Assembly (NCBI RefSeq): GCF_964204645.1
Contig: NC_134025.1
Location: 29,852,001 to 29,916,000, forward strand
Length of the DNA stretch: 64,000 bases
From: Tubulanus polymorphus
Lineage: Eukaryota > Nemertea > Palaeonemertea > Tubulaniformes > Tubulanidae
Reading direction: 5' to 3'
Shown: positions 1 through 12,700 of the stretch, piece after piece
Position numbering within the stretch: position 1 is the first letter of the stretch
Layout: every line of letters starts with the position of its first letter
Program-made: the position numbers and the translations under genes
The notes under the pieces: model-generated
Seen by the model: only the letters and a program-made list of their open reading frames with translations
Told to the model about the DNA's origin: nothing
Databases searched by the model: none

Positions 1-3000
1 TATTGCTAGAACGAAAGCTCGCAATTTGGACCGTTTCAAATGTCGAATCCGTCCGTCACAAATCTGGTTGAGAGTTCGTCACGGCAAATTTTTCTTATTC
101 ATAGCTTGAGTTACGGATATGAATCAGCAGTTTTTCGAACAGTTGTCGGACGCGTTTTATCCGTGGTTTATCAGCGTTGCGTCGCGCTGCGTACTGTCGG
201 GGGGTTTTAACCATACGAGCAACTAGTCCTAAACAATCCGTGTAATGAACCTATGACTCACGCACCTCTTTCTATTCACGACCACTTCCATCCAAAATTA
301 GTTCGTCGGGCGGCGGCGAAAAACATCGCCGGGATTTCTAAAGGATTTCGTATAAAGCTCGGGTGAATATTGCGCTGTTAAGTTGTTGAATTGCTTGTTT
401 AATGAGTGATTCACGGAATCGAGAATCCGGACGTTGTAGAATTGGCGATGAAAACCAGATTGATCGAGATTAGGGTCTTAAACTGTAAACATTACTCGAT
501 TGAAATTAATTCTCTATTTCCTCCGTATCCAGTTTTATGAATGACTCAAAAACTCTCGTCTATCGCGATTTATTTTTCGAGACCATTTTTCATCTTCGAA
601 TAATCTTTTCATTAATAATCTGTCAGTTGAAATTGAATCTTTTTGAAAATTTAATCAGTCCCAAGAGTTTAATCAGCCGACGAGTGAACTCAATCTCTTT
701 GTGTTAATACGCCTTGTAAATCACGTAGATTTTTACGATATTTTGTTTTCATATCGAGCCTAACGCAAGCGCCAGGAAAACACCTCGAAACAATATATGT
801 AGTAATTTTGCATTTGAATGTATGAAATGCTGACGTGCATATAAAAAAAGAAACTGAAATGAAGTTACGGGACTACCTAGCATTGTTTCTTGTTTCACAA
901 AAACCATCATGTCGGAGATGGTGTTTCGCTAAACAGTTTAAAAGTTTCTGTTTGGTGTTTACTAAAAAAAAAACTTGAAGCAAAGCTGGTCTTCAGTGTG
1001 AAATAACGGCATTCTAGTTTGATATGATCAATAATGCTGTAGCAGACTGAAGACCTTTAACAGCGAGTTATGATACTGAAACTAATCTTCACATTTCTCA
1101 CTTCATCTATTCATCATTGATTTTATAGGAAATCACTGAATCTGCTTTTTGTCAAACTGAAATGAGAGATACGTATATTTGTGTATTATATTATATTGAT
1201 TATTTCTCTGCACTGATTAAAGCTATGATTCTAATACATCTATCTGAATACTGACATCAAACGTGATTCTGTCCAAAAAGTGGTCTTACAGATATTATTA
1301 AGACTGGTCTTCAATTGTTAGATTGGCCACGGAAATAAGAATATGGGCTTAGACCGGTCTTAAATCTAAGCTGTGAGTGTACAACAACTGGCCCCTGTTC
1401 CATGTTCCTGGCTGTGACTTGACTTGAAAATTTACTTATTTTGATATATCTTAGACCCAAAATATGTGTCCTGTCGATTGAAAAAGGCAGTTTGTCGTTT
1501 AAAAATAAACTCTTTCATTCAATTTCAGTGCAATAGCCATTTGTTTGCAAGAAGGAAACTTCAAAGAGGTAAAAAATGTTGTTTTTTTTTCTATTTGATT
1601 CGCTGCGAGTGCAGCTCACTGTCGGCAGTCTAGTCTGGGTGAAACCCCATCTATAAACTGTTTAATGATGAAAACAGATGTTTAAGACATCTCCGCAACC
1701 GGTTCAGTTTTACCAGTAATTTATTCATTGTTTCGTGAAGCGAAAATCTGATTTTTAAAACCGTACCGTTAACCCTTTCTTCACCAATCCTGTGTGAAAC
1801 TAACAGGGTATTTACCGTTAATACATTAATTCGAACATTTTCTTTTGTGTATTTCAATGAAATTTTCTGTTAGGGTGGCTACTGACCTGGAAAAGGAATC
1901 GGATAAATCTAGAAAATAATAAGGGAAAACGTAAGAGATTCGAAAAATTTACCAAAAACTGGAAAGATATCTCAGATAATGTTATTGACCGCGTGTTTCT
2001 TTATCAATACGTGATTCAATGAAAAATGAATGAATTGTAACATTTTAAATATAGAAATTTCTCTGATTCACTCGGGGAATTCGTAAATGGGCGGAAAGTG
2101 GCCACCCTGTTATTGATAGCACTTTTCAGATGTTGGCAGCCCTGTACGGACTGAGCGACCGTGTATGGCAGGAAAGGGTTAAGAAAGTGATAGCGCTCTA
2201 GCTCGATTCTCCGCTCGATTCACCGCTAGATTCCCCGCTAGATTCCCCGTTCATTGTGTCCGTTCTTTCATCGGATTAATATAAAATCCGTTATGATAGA
2301 TAATGTACCTGTTATTTTGACCTCACAGAGTTCTATCGATATTCACCGTGTCGACAAACCGTATTAAAACACATCAAGTCGTACGATGCGAACAAATTTC
2401 ATTACGTCGTCTTCGGGTCAAAATTCCGTCACATTTTCTCTCGCGCGTTTTGCGTGAGTCATGTTCGCGGCGCGATCGAGTTCAGTATTTTATTAACAAG
2501 TGTCGGATGGCTGGATGATTAAACCACTTTGTCTCATGCCTGTCAATGATATCCCATCCCTGACTCGTTTTCCCGGGCCGGAAAATCGCCTCGAATTCGA
2601 TTTGCGCCGATTCAATGGCGAATTGATATGCGACGAAAAGGCTTTCGATTCAGTTTTGCGAATAATCGAGGTTGAACAGTTTGATCGTAATTCAATCCGA
2701 ATGATAAGATCGTTCGAATCAAATGACGCAAAATCTCAGAACTGTTAGATGATTTGAACATCAGCATTCTGATTATAACTGCTTTAGAATTGGTGCCTGT
2801 AACTATCTACATGCAGTCGGCTAAGAATGTCCGACTTAGAGTAATTCAGATTTAGGGATATTCGTTTAAAATTCAACCGAGTAAAAAAAATCTAAATTGA
2901 GCCTACTTCGCACAAACCACATCATAGCTGTCTATAGCGCTATATAAACTCTTGTGGTATATGAATAATCCTTACAATTTATCTTTTAATTGTGGGTATT

Positions 3001-3391
3001 TGTTAAATACTTGTAGAACATTTCTATGTTGTTGCGTATATTGTTTGTTGATAATGGCTACAGATATGTTTGTTATTGTTCCATTGTTTTGTATCAATGT
3101 TGCTTCATATCTAGAAATTTCACCGTTTTTTCTCTCTTCTAATTTTTGAATATTGTAGGCTAGGAACGTGTATAAACAAGCAGTAAAACAGATGCCTTAT
3201 GAAGTAACTCTGTGGAAAGACGTAATGTTACATTTCTATTTCACCGTTTCATCATTCATTTCATATTTCATAGAATACTCATCGTTATTATGAATTTAGA
3301 GGTTCTGGAGGTGTCGGTATTTTTTCTCAATTTTTCTAAATGTTCATCCTTCGAGGCTCAAGAGAATTCATACTGGTACTGATAAAAAGGG
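1..3391. other. No supported gene
   Basis: AT-rich sequence with frequent stops in all frames. A somewhat CpG-richer patch lies at about 2180-2720 with an 82-codon ORF (2500-2748) of no recognisable family; it could be a promoter or first exon, but nothing decides this. Confidence 0.5.
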
Positions 3392-4050
3392 TCTTTCAGG
3401 AGTCTGGGGGAAGCATCATGGGTTTTGGGGTAGCTTTCAGGAGTCTGGGGAAAGCATCAGGGGTTCTGGGTTAGCTTTCATGAGTCTGGGGGAAGCATCA
3501 GGGGTTCTGGGTTAGCTTTCAGGAGTCTAGGGAAAGCATCAGGGGTTTTGGGGTAGCTTTCAGGAGTCTGGGGGAAGCATCAGGGGTTCTGGGGTAGCTT
3601 TCAGGAGTCTGAGGGAAGCATCAGGGGTTCTGGGGTAGCTTTCAGGAGTCCGAGGGAAGCATTAGGGGTTCTGGGTAGCTTTCAGGAGTCTAGGGAAGTT
3701 ACAGGGGTTTCCCGGTAGCTTTCAGGAGTCTGTGGGAAGCATCAGGGTTTTGGGATAGCTTTCAGGAGTCTAGGGAAGTATCAGGGGTTCTGGGGTTGCT
3801 TTCAGGAGTCTGGGGATGTTACAGGGGTTCTGGGGTAGCTTTCAGGAGTCTAGGGAAGTATCAGGGGTTCTGGGGTTGCTTTCAGGAGTCTGGGGAAGCA
3901 TCAGGGGTTCTGGGGTAGCTTTCAGGAGTCTGGGGGAAGCATCAGGGGTTCTGGGTTAGCTTTCTACGGAAGCTTCAGTGTTTTCGTGGTAGCTTTCAAG
4001 AGTCTGCAGAGTCTTTAGGAAAGCTTCAGGGGTTTCAGGTAGCTTATTGT
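3392..4050. repeat. 41 bp G-rich minisatellite, about 16 units
   Basis: Unit approximately ctttcaggagtctggggg then aagcatcaggggttctgggg and tag, period 41-42 bp. Units are well conserved to about 3968 and then decay. Strong G-over-C strand skew. Not coding in any convincing frame. Confidence 0.9.
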
Positions 4051-5793
4051 GCTGTTCTATTCTCTTGTTTTCATACTTGTTGATCTGTACGCTTCTGTTT
4101 GAAATTGAAAAACCTCACAAGCAGCACACACCACACGCACTGATGAATAATAGATGAGTTTTGGGTCGTTAGTAATAATTAATGCGCTATTAATAAGTCT
4201 TTAAAGAGAAGATGTTTGAATTGCTCGTCAATCTGTCAAATATAGCACTCGAGTGAATCCTCCTCGTTTCGTTCGATAGCTCTTCACATGTCGTCGGGTA
4301 TCGATGAAAAAAATCAGTCGAGTGGTAATTAAAACTAACTCATCAATAACAAGTAATGAGACCTGTAGAATACAGTACAGATAGTCTGGTTCTGTCTGTG
4401 TGTGTGGGTTGTAGTTATAGAGGAGCTGTTATACCTGGTATACAATCAGTAAACATAAAGATAAATAGTACTTTGAAGGTAAACTAGATTTATTTGCCCC
4501 TTATTTCATAAAACGTTGCCTTTTCATCTGAAACGCTCTTTTAAAAAATCTAACATTTCCATCTTTTATAAAAAATAACAAAAGCATTTTTTCGCCTTCG
4601 GTTATTATTATTTTACAGACCGATTTTCCGATACAAAACATCGATAAAACTGCGTAGAATTTCGAGTAGTTTCACCGCAGTGTTTTCAGTGACGACCAAC
4701 TGCCGATAGACAATCGTTACAATTATTGTAAAATGTGTAATATTGTCAGCGGAGGCGGCAGCGGTCAGGAGGAGAGACTGCCGGTGATTCATTTAAACCA
4801 CGCATCAATCACTCTTTGATAATTAATTGTCATTGTGTCATCACACTCTATAACAAACATTACTCTCTGTATTGTTACTCGGTTCAGATAAGTCTAATTA
4901 ATCAGTTAAACGCAGCATTGTTTGTCGTGTGAATTATCAAATATTAGAACACACGATTCTCGATTATTTGTTTGATGATGAATGCGACGTTTTTTCAGTT
5001 ATAAATCACTTTAAGTCCACACGCGTTACTATTATCATTATACGTGGTGCTTCGTGGTCATTCGTATGAATTAGTTACGGGTCAATTAACACTCAACGCT
5101 TTTGGTCATGAATTCCACGAGTCTAAAACTATTCACTAATGTACTATAATCAATGTGATGAACTATGACGAATGACATCGAACTTTATGTTAATGCAATA
5201 TTTCAAATATTGCGTTATTGTATTTGAAGCTTTCGTAGTACAGCAACGTACCAGAAGCCGATTTCTAAGTTCTTGGTTAAGATTTTGGCCGAACTTGATC
5301 CTTATCTTGACATCTTCTATTTTCGAGTCAATATTTCAACTAAAACGATATCATTTATTTTTCAATTTGTATATATCTGTTGAGGTTTTGGGGGCTTTTA
5401 AATGCTTTATATATTAATGCACTGTATTTGGGGTGGATCTAGTGGGTATTTCGGGCCCATGTTGTTCATCCTCTCAGATTACTATATTTCTGCTTTATCC
5501 AAACAATTCCCTTTCTTCCTTTTAACCCTAGATCCACCCTGTGTCTGTGTATGTTTGATATTCAGTGTATGTTTGATGTTCTGTTTTCTGCCTATATATA
5601 GTTTATCCTGTTCGAGTTTGTTCGCGGTAGTTCGACTGATGCACAAATATTGATTAACGAAGCGACAAAGTTGGGATTGAACTTACAAGAATTTCTACAA
5701 ACTATTTCTCACGCATGAAATGCCCGGGAACGTTGACTAGTAGTCGCCCATATCCGATTGGGCTTTATAGCGCGATTGATAATCTCTGAGTTT
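4051..5793. other. No supported gene
   Basis: AT-rich, non-coding by inspection. Contains a short gt-rich stretch near 4395 and nothing else I can name. Confidence 0.5.
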
Positions 5794-5991
5794 GCTGGCC
5801 TACTGTCAGTCCGGAGTGGGCTAGCTTGCTGTCAGCCCGGAGTGGGCTAACCTACTGTCAGTCAGGAGTCTGAAAGCTTGCTGTCAGCCTGGAGTGTGCT
5901 GGCCTGCTGTCAGCCTGGAGCTCGCTGGCCTGCTGTCAGCCTGGAGCACGCTGGCCTGCTGTCAGCCTGGAGTGCGCTGGCCTGCTGCTGG
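5794..5991. repeat. 26 bp minisatellite, about 7.5 units
   Basis: Unit approximately gctggcctgctgtcagcctg then gagtgc. The first three units are more diverged (actgtcagtccggag) and the last four almost identical, as expected of recent expansion from the right side. Confidence 0.88.
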
Positions 5992-6165
5992 TGACTCTCT
6001 TCGGGCAAAAGCCTGGGAGTCACTTCATATCACCGTGATATAATCTGTATCTTTTCTACTTAATGAAACCAGTTGGATTCAGGATGGAACTATCATTATC
6101 GGCGTATAAACTGAATGCTGGCTGACTGAAGAGCAGTGAGGAGTTTATAACGTGCTCGTGCCTTT

Positions 6166-6198
6166 ACCGCCCACCGCCCGCCGCCCGCCCACCCAGTC
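6166..6198. repeat. C-rich tract (CCGCCC)n-like
   Basis: Runs of CCGCCC/CCACCC in an otherwise AT-rich region. The minus strand is G-rich enough to be a possible G-quadruplex. Confidence 0.6.
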
Positions 6199-7139
6199 AC
6201 GACAACCACCAGTTTATTTACCGTTAGTGAAATGCTATCACAGATTCACGTGATATCCCTGGTTTTAATGAAGCATGTCTTCCATCTACGGGATACGTAA
6301 GTAAGTATATTTGGGGGTCGAATAGATAGATTCATAACTCGTGGAGTTGTAGGATGTGAAAGATTTCAATTCGTTTGAAATCAGTTTTATTGCACTGTTT
6401 TTCGCGTTGAATGTTCACGCGCTGCTTATGAACTTTTTTAAAAGAATATTTACTGCAAGTGATTCATATATTCATCGTTGCTTCCCTCATTACTATTGAT
6501 TACTATTGATTATCAGAAGACTTTTATTTCGCCCTTTGTGATAAGTAACAAAAGTGACTGTTCATCAAATGATATAATTGCATTTTATTATTTGACGATT
6601 AGAAAATTCACGAATTCATATCTTGAAATAATTGCTATCTTGTATATAATACTTGTCACTGGTTTCATAATGTCTGGAAATGTCAGAGTTTTTTTCTCAA
6701 TATATCAAGATCGGATTCAAACATGACATTTACTGACGATGCACTATTAAAAGTATTAGTAATCATATGTTTATAATTATTATTATTATATTTGTGAAAT
6801 ATTATTCAGATGTATTAATACATTATGATTTATTCTAATTTCTCATTGTACGTTATTTTCTGTGTGATTTTTGTTCCATTGGCGCATATTCGGTGTCCAC
6901 ATATGGCCTGTGGACTAGAGGATGTCGAGGACAAGTTATTCATTGAAATAGTCAGAAGTCATGTTTATAGAGAACAAACTGGTCCCTGAGTTGTAAGACT
7001 GGATCCCCATAGTACTGATTCCACAGTGGAGACTTAAAGGCTAAAAATAAGCTCATATCTTATTAGGCAGTTTACTGGACCAAAGTGAACTAAGCCTGTT
7101 GACTATAGAACTGGTGGCAGGGATTTTACAATCTCTGGC

Positions 7140-7179
7140 CTACGAGCAATCATCTATCTCATCAGATGATTGCTCGTAG
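7140..7179. repeat. Perfect 16 bp hairpin with 8 nt loop
   Basis: Left arm 7140-7155 (ctacgagcaatcatct), loop 7156-7163, right arm 7164-7179, with no mismatch. It lies in gene-free sequence. It could be a foldback element or a structured RNA; no terminator-type T run follows. Confidence 0.8.
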
Positions 7180-7318
7180 CTCTCACTGACTGAACACAAT
7201 ACAATGATACAATGTAAGGATCTCGGATAGGAGGAAGTGAAAGTAAAATGGGATTCATCAAGCCGACAAACAGCACAGTCAAATATCTGATAATTCATCA
7301 CATCCCTCAAGTCATTAC

Positions 7319-7494
7319 ACAGTCAACCCCCGATATACCGCCCACGCCGGTACAGAACGATTTTGGCGGTATAGAGAGTATGGCGGTATATCGGGGTTGT
7401 TTTACTATGTATTTGTATAGAGATTTACTTTGAGAAAACCTGGCGGTAGGCGGGGTGGCGGTATATGGGAGGGCAGTATATCGGGGGTTGACTG
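7319..7494. mobile_element. MITE-like element with 24 bp terminal inverted repeats
   Basis: 176 bp. The termini start ACAGTCAACCCCCGATATAC on both strands, with one mismatch in 24 bp. Internal copies of ggcggtatat recur. There is no coding capacity. The CAGTCAACCCC ends resemble those of Tc1/mariner-pogo-type non-autonomous elements, but the flanking duplication is not clear. Confidence 0.7.
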
Positions 7495-9381
7495 TATATC
7501 CCTATTTTGATACCTAATTCAATCTACTAAGTGTAAGTCGTATCAACACAAGGATAGGTCACAACTACGACGACTTTAGTTAGTTTAGTCATCGAAGTGA
7601 TGATACCGAAACACAACCATTTCTATAGTTTCATAGGAGTAAAATAGTACATAAGTAAAATAGTACATAATGTAATTGATCTTGGAAGAATATGGTTTGT
7701 AAAATGTTGGCTCGAATGAAGACGCTTATGAATAGTTAGTTCAATTCGTCCTCGTATAGCGTTAATGACCTTGCAATGATTTATTAGGTCCTCGTTCTAT
7801 AATTATTAATCGTGAAAAAAAAATATCAGTGCTGTCAATAAGGGATGGTTGAAGAGAGGGATGAGTGAGAGGAGTGGGAGGGCTGGATGAAATCAGTCAA
7901 GAGTTAATTATACGTCGTACATCAACTGTTGATTATAGTGTGATATTACGGCAATTAAACTAGAAGCAAACAGCTGAGTCCAACCATCAGAGATATTTGT
8001 CCTTTTATACCGGTGAGACCTAGAAAATAGCTGCAGAGATCAGTGTGTGGCAGTTACAGAGCTGCAATTTTATACCCATCGATCGTTGAGAATCTGGATA
8101 CACATCAGGAAAACATTTCCAGCAGAGACCATTCCTCGTTTAACACATCGCCGCGAGGCAGAAAACAAGAAATAACATACATTTTCACAAGTACTCGGTT
8201 TTTTATATTTGAAAATATGTATAAAATTTTATTTACATAACATTTTACAAGATGTCTTCGTTGAATAAGATCAAATGAATAGTTTCTACAAGTTACTGAA
8301 TTCAAGAATTTATGATTATATTAAAGTGTCTTAGTTACTGAAGTTGATGCATTCAGAGAGGGATAAATACATCGTTTATATTCACAATTATAGAGGTCTT
8401 TTGCTTTACCAGGTGACCAGGCCTAGTCGGGCAAACCATCGACTCTAGAGCCATGGGTCCATGGTCAAACACAATGAGTGATTCATACATATGACCATGG
8501 GCGTATAAACTATAATCTAGTTTATACGGCCATGATATGACAGACCATCGAAGTTTGTGAAACCTCTGATTTATTTTTGTATGACTAGTCTCCAGCACTG
8601 ACGTACAGACAAACTGTGACGTCACGTATGCGAGACCCCTAGGACTTCTGGCACAAATCCAAAATCCAATGTAAAACGAAGTAGAGTCCATGGCTGAAAG
8701 CAATGCAATATGAATATGAACGGTGAATGTATTCACAATCACTTCGGGGAATTAACATCACTGTATTTTTCGTCCATCAGAATTTCTGAGAATTATCATT
8801 CAAAAAAGAGTGGTCGATATTTCAGAATATTCGGTCATATGAGGACAGTTTCCAAATTTGCGTTAGTTTATAATATTGAAAAATAGACTCGTAGAAATCT
8901 TGCGTGTGATCGATTACAAAATATCTTTATACAAATATACATGTTTCAATATACACAATGCATGTAATTACATTTTATCCTTATTCCCTCAAAAATGAAT
9001 CATTCTGAAGTTCAGGATGCGTTACTACTAATGAACTACACTGCACTGCACTGTCTGTGCGCGTTACAATCTGATACTAACTGAAATACTCTTTATTATG
9101 CAATCACAAGTCACGTCATATATTAATTGATATATTCTGCACGATATATCTTAGTCTTATTGAGACTCAAAACTGAAAAAAATTCTCAAGGAAATCGTCG
9201 ATATAAACAATCAAAGAGGCTGAATATAAGAAATAAATGCTTTATATACTTATGTACGTAATACAATGTTGTTCTTTACTTTGATTCATAAAACTTCCTT
9301 CTAACGAAATTGATTATTTCCAGTCTAAATTATTGAAGAATTATAGAAGCGAATATGAAGCTAAAGATAGGGATGGATGGA
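7495..9381. other. Intergenic sequence, probably including the F-spondin 3' UTR
   Basis: The minus strand downstream of the F-spondin stop has AATAAA candidates at about 9095, 8572 and 8230. A 129-codon minus ORF (8353-8742) has no family signature and is probably chance. Confidence 0.45.
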
Positions 9382-9749
9382 TTATCCCTGATTATTGTTC
9401 ATGTTGTAGAGACGCCTCATTTTTTCCTGCTCGGTCATCGTCTGAAAAATACAGAAATGACGACAAAAACAGAAAATTAATAAAGCTAAATTACCACCAC
9501 ATACAAAAGAACCAGGAAAGAACTCGTAATTGTGGTTCATAAATGTTTAAAATAGAAGGGAATTTACCGTTTGCTGTCCGGGACACAGAGGTAAAACACA
9601 ATATCTTCTTTCTAAACGCGAATCGCAAGGCTGTCCACCCCATCGGTCTTTCTTGATGATTGATCTGGTTCGCTCTTGTATGTTGTCATCTCCACATGTT
9701 TGAGGACAAGGCGACCACTGAGACCATTCTCCTAATTCACAGTCTCTTG
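9382..9749 (-). CDS. SPON1: F-spondin exons 13-14: TSP1 repeat 4 and C-terminal tail
   Basis: Exon 13 (9749-9568) encodes a TSP1 repeat (GEWSQWSPCPQTCGDDNIQE and ERRYCVLPLC). Exon 14 (9441-9382) encodes a 19-residue tail beginning TMTEQEKMRRLYN and a TAA stop. Downstream on the minus strand, an AATAAA-like signal lies at about 9092-9097 and others near 8570 and 8230. The 3' end of the transcript is therefore uncertain. Confidence 0.87.
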
Positions 9750-12700
9750 CTGCAATTGATAGACAGATACTGATAGCTGACGGCAATGTACTGTCATATC
9801 ATAATTACACTAAAAGTTAGGATATCATACAATCAATATGATGCCATGATTCACTTGGCATTTCCATAGACGTCAATGATACACTTCTGATGTTCAATTA
9901 CTGGTGGTTCCAGCTCGCTTTACGTAGAAATGCAGAACTTGGGCGTTATTTCCGATTTTTTGTTATATATACTTACGACATTTTGCCGCGTGCTTGCATC
10001 GCTTTCTTTGTACAAGTTTTTTCGGACACGGTTGTCCGCCTTCTTCAGCTTCTCGTTTAATCATCCTGGCGCGAGTGCTGTGACCTCGACCGCATGTCCG
10101 AGAACACGGTGACCATTCTGACCACTGAGTGACCATACAGTCAGCCGTATCCCCGGCCTGAATACCCGGTATACTGTTTATACTGTGGTCTGGAATTTGG
10201 CGCCTGCCTTGGCTTTCTAAATCTAGAATAAACAAAATGTAACATTGAAGAACAGTTTCACCAGTTAAAGATTTAGCAGATATTATTAGATTATGTATCA
10301 TTATTCTTTATCCCAAACTACACGATGATAAAAAGGAAATGCCATTCAAGTCGATGTTAACCAGGAGAAGTTACAAACTTGTAACCATAAAACACGGCCC
10401 TGGCGCCATGGAAATGCATACAACCCTCAAAATCTGTTTTTATACACATATGCTGGTATCATCCATCCACATATCATTCACTAGTATTATAAGTGGTCAA
10501 TTCAAATTCTCATTCTAACCCCAGGGGCGGATTTAGACTGTGTCGACCGTGTCGCCCGACACGGTCGGAATTCTAAAGTGCCTTTTTATTTTTTCTCTGT
10601 ATCAAAATTTGCCGTTGTAACCACCCGAGATACACAATAGATATTTTTCCTAAATATAAAACCTATGTTTCTTGACTAAATGCCTCTCAGAGATGCTCAG
10701 AAAGCTCTAAAATGTTAGTAAAATCTAAAACATTTTGCTGATATGCCTTTCCGCCCTGAATTAAGAATATATGCCCTTTTTATTGGTCGACATGGTCACA
10801 ACATGCCCCTGGATCCACCCCTGAACCCGGGCACCGACCGACCACGATCTTCGTTTTAAAACAACACTTACGTCTTTTTAACTCGGCGCAATCTCTTTCG
10901 CACTTCTCTTCTGTTTCAAAACGATTACCATTTCCACGACAACCTCCATAATGGAACGGTATGCATTTTCTCATCGTTGTTTCGAAGTAATACCTCAGGA
11001 AACTGCCTCTACACGGCCCTACATCCTTCGGTAATTGACAGGCGGCTGAAAAATGAAACAGCACTCGATATGTAAATACGCGCAAATCTGAGTATCGAAT
11101 TTGACTCTATCGTTCGAACGAAAACAATAGTTACCTGAAAAGTTTTTGACAGCTCCTTCACGAGAACAGTCATCGATTCGACCCGTACAAGTTTCTCTCT
11201 GATGCAGATCGCGTGAACAATCGCGTCCTTCGAGTCGTCGGATATAGAATCTCTGTCGTTCTCTGATACCTTCACCGCAAGTGACGCTACACGGGGACCA
11301 CTCGGACCAGGCGGATACCGCGCATTCCTCGCTGTAATCGCATTCATTTTCTATTCCTAAACAATTCTCTTTCTCCATTAATGCTATGTTACACATGTTT
11401 GGATTGATTCCTGTAATTAACGATCGTTTTCTGACCATCATTCCAACTCCACAGGTTACGCTGCAAGCTGACCAATCCGACCAATCAGATACTGCGCATT
11501 TACCTGAAAATAGTACAATTTTTACGTTGAAGAACAGTTTCAAAGCTTCAATAGAGAATATCGACAAAAACATCATTATGAGCTGGTATGTACATTTTTC
11601 ACTTTTTTCAATACTAAGTATTGGTAAAAATGACATTATGAGCTAGTTCGTACATTTTTGTTTTTTTTTTTCAATACAAAGTATTGGTAAAATTGTCATT
11701 GTGAGCTGGTATGTATATTTTTGCTTTTTTCAATACAAAGTATTGGTAAAAATGTCATTGTGAGCTGGTATGTATATTTTTGCTTTTTTCAATACAAAGT
11801 ATTGGTAAAAATGTCATTGTGAGCTGGTATGTATATTTTTGCTTTTTTCAATACAAAGTATTGGTAAAAATGTTATTGTGAGCCGTCATTTTTGATTAGA
11901 TATTCAAAACAATACGCGTGTCACCATAATACTCTGACTAAGAGTATTGTCGAGGTGAAACTAACCCATCATTAACTTCTTCTTGGCCATGTCCTCGGAA
12001 AGATCAGATCCTTGAGTAAATCGTTCATCAGTTAAAGTATCACGCACGCATTCGTCATCGCTGTACGGATCTAAACGCCTTAGAAATATCGTAGCCATCG
12101 GTTTTATCGGTTCGGGAGAATGGAACGGCGACCTCCAATCATCAGGAAACCTGTTCGTTATTTTGTGGATTTTCTCTTGCGGTTGAGTTTTCCAATTATC
12201 CGACTAAAAAAAAGATATCCATTCGTTCGAAAAGGTCAAGTGTTTGATATCGATACCTTTTTTCGAATCGGTACCAAAGTTACTACGATATTCTGTTATT
12301 GTTTACGAGGATCTTTAATCAAATAAAAAAACAATACAATGGAATGTAGACCTATTGATCTTATATCCTGTAAATGTCTGTTGATTTGATGGAAGATTGA
12401 TGATAAAGTACTATCTATTTCTGTGTCAATTTTTATAATTCATTTGCTTGTTTGTTCAGAAGCTCTAGATCATCGAAATAATACAAACACGAATGGCAAA
12501 AATTAATTTCTTTTTTTTCTCTTACAGCTCTGTCCTTTAGTGGGACCATCAATTTAGGGTTTTGTCAATTGAACGAATTTTGATTGTGAGACCAGACATT
12601 GAATCGACAATCTGAGATCGAAGATCGAATGGCGGATAAGTTGAATAATGACGCTGACACTCAACAGATAATCATCATCTATTCTCTAGCGTACCCGATA

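Noticed and set aside
2500-2748. 82-codon plus-strand ORF in a CpG-richer patch
   Set aside because: No recognisable family, no clear splice donor, and no partner exon nearby.
8353-8742. 129-codon minus-strand ORF
   Set aside because: No domain or splice context. It lies in the probable F-spondin 3' region, and such length is possible by chance.
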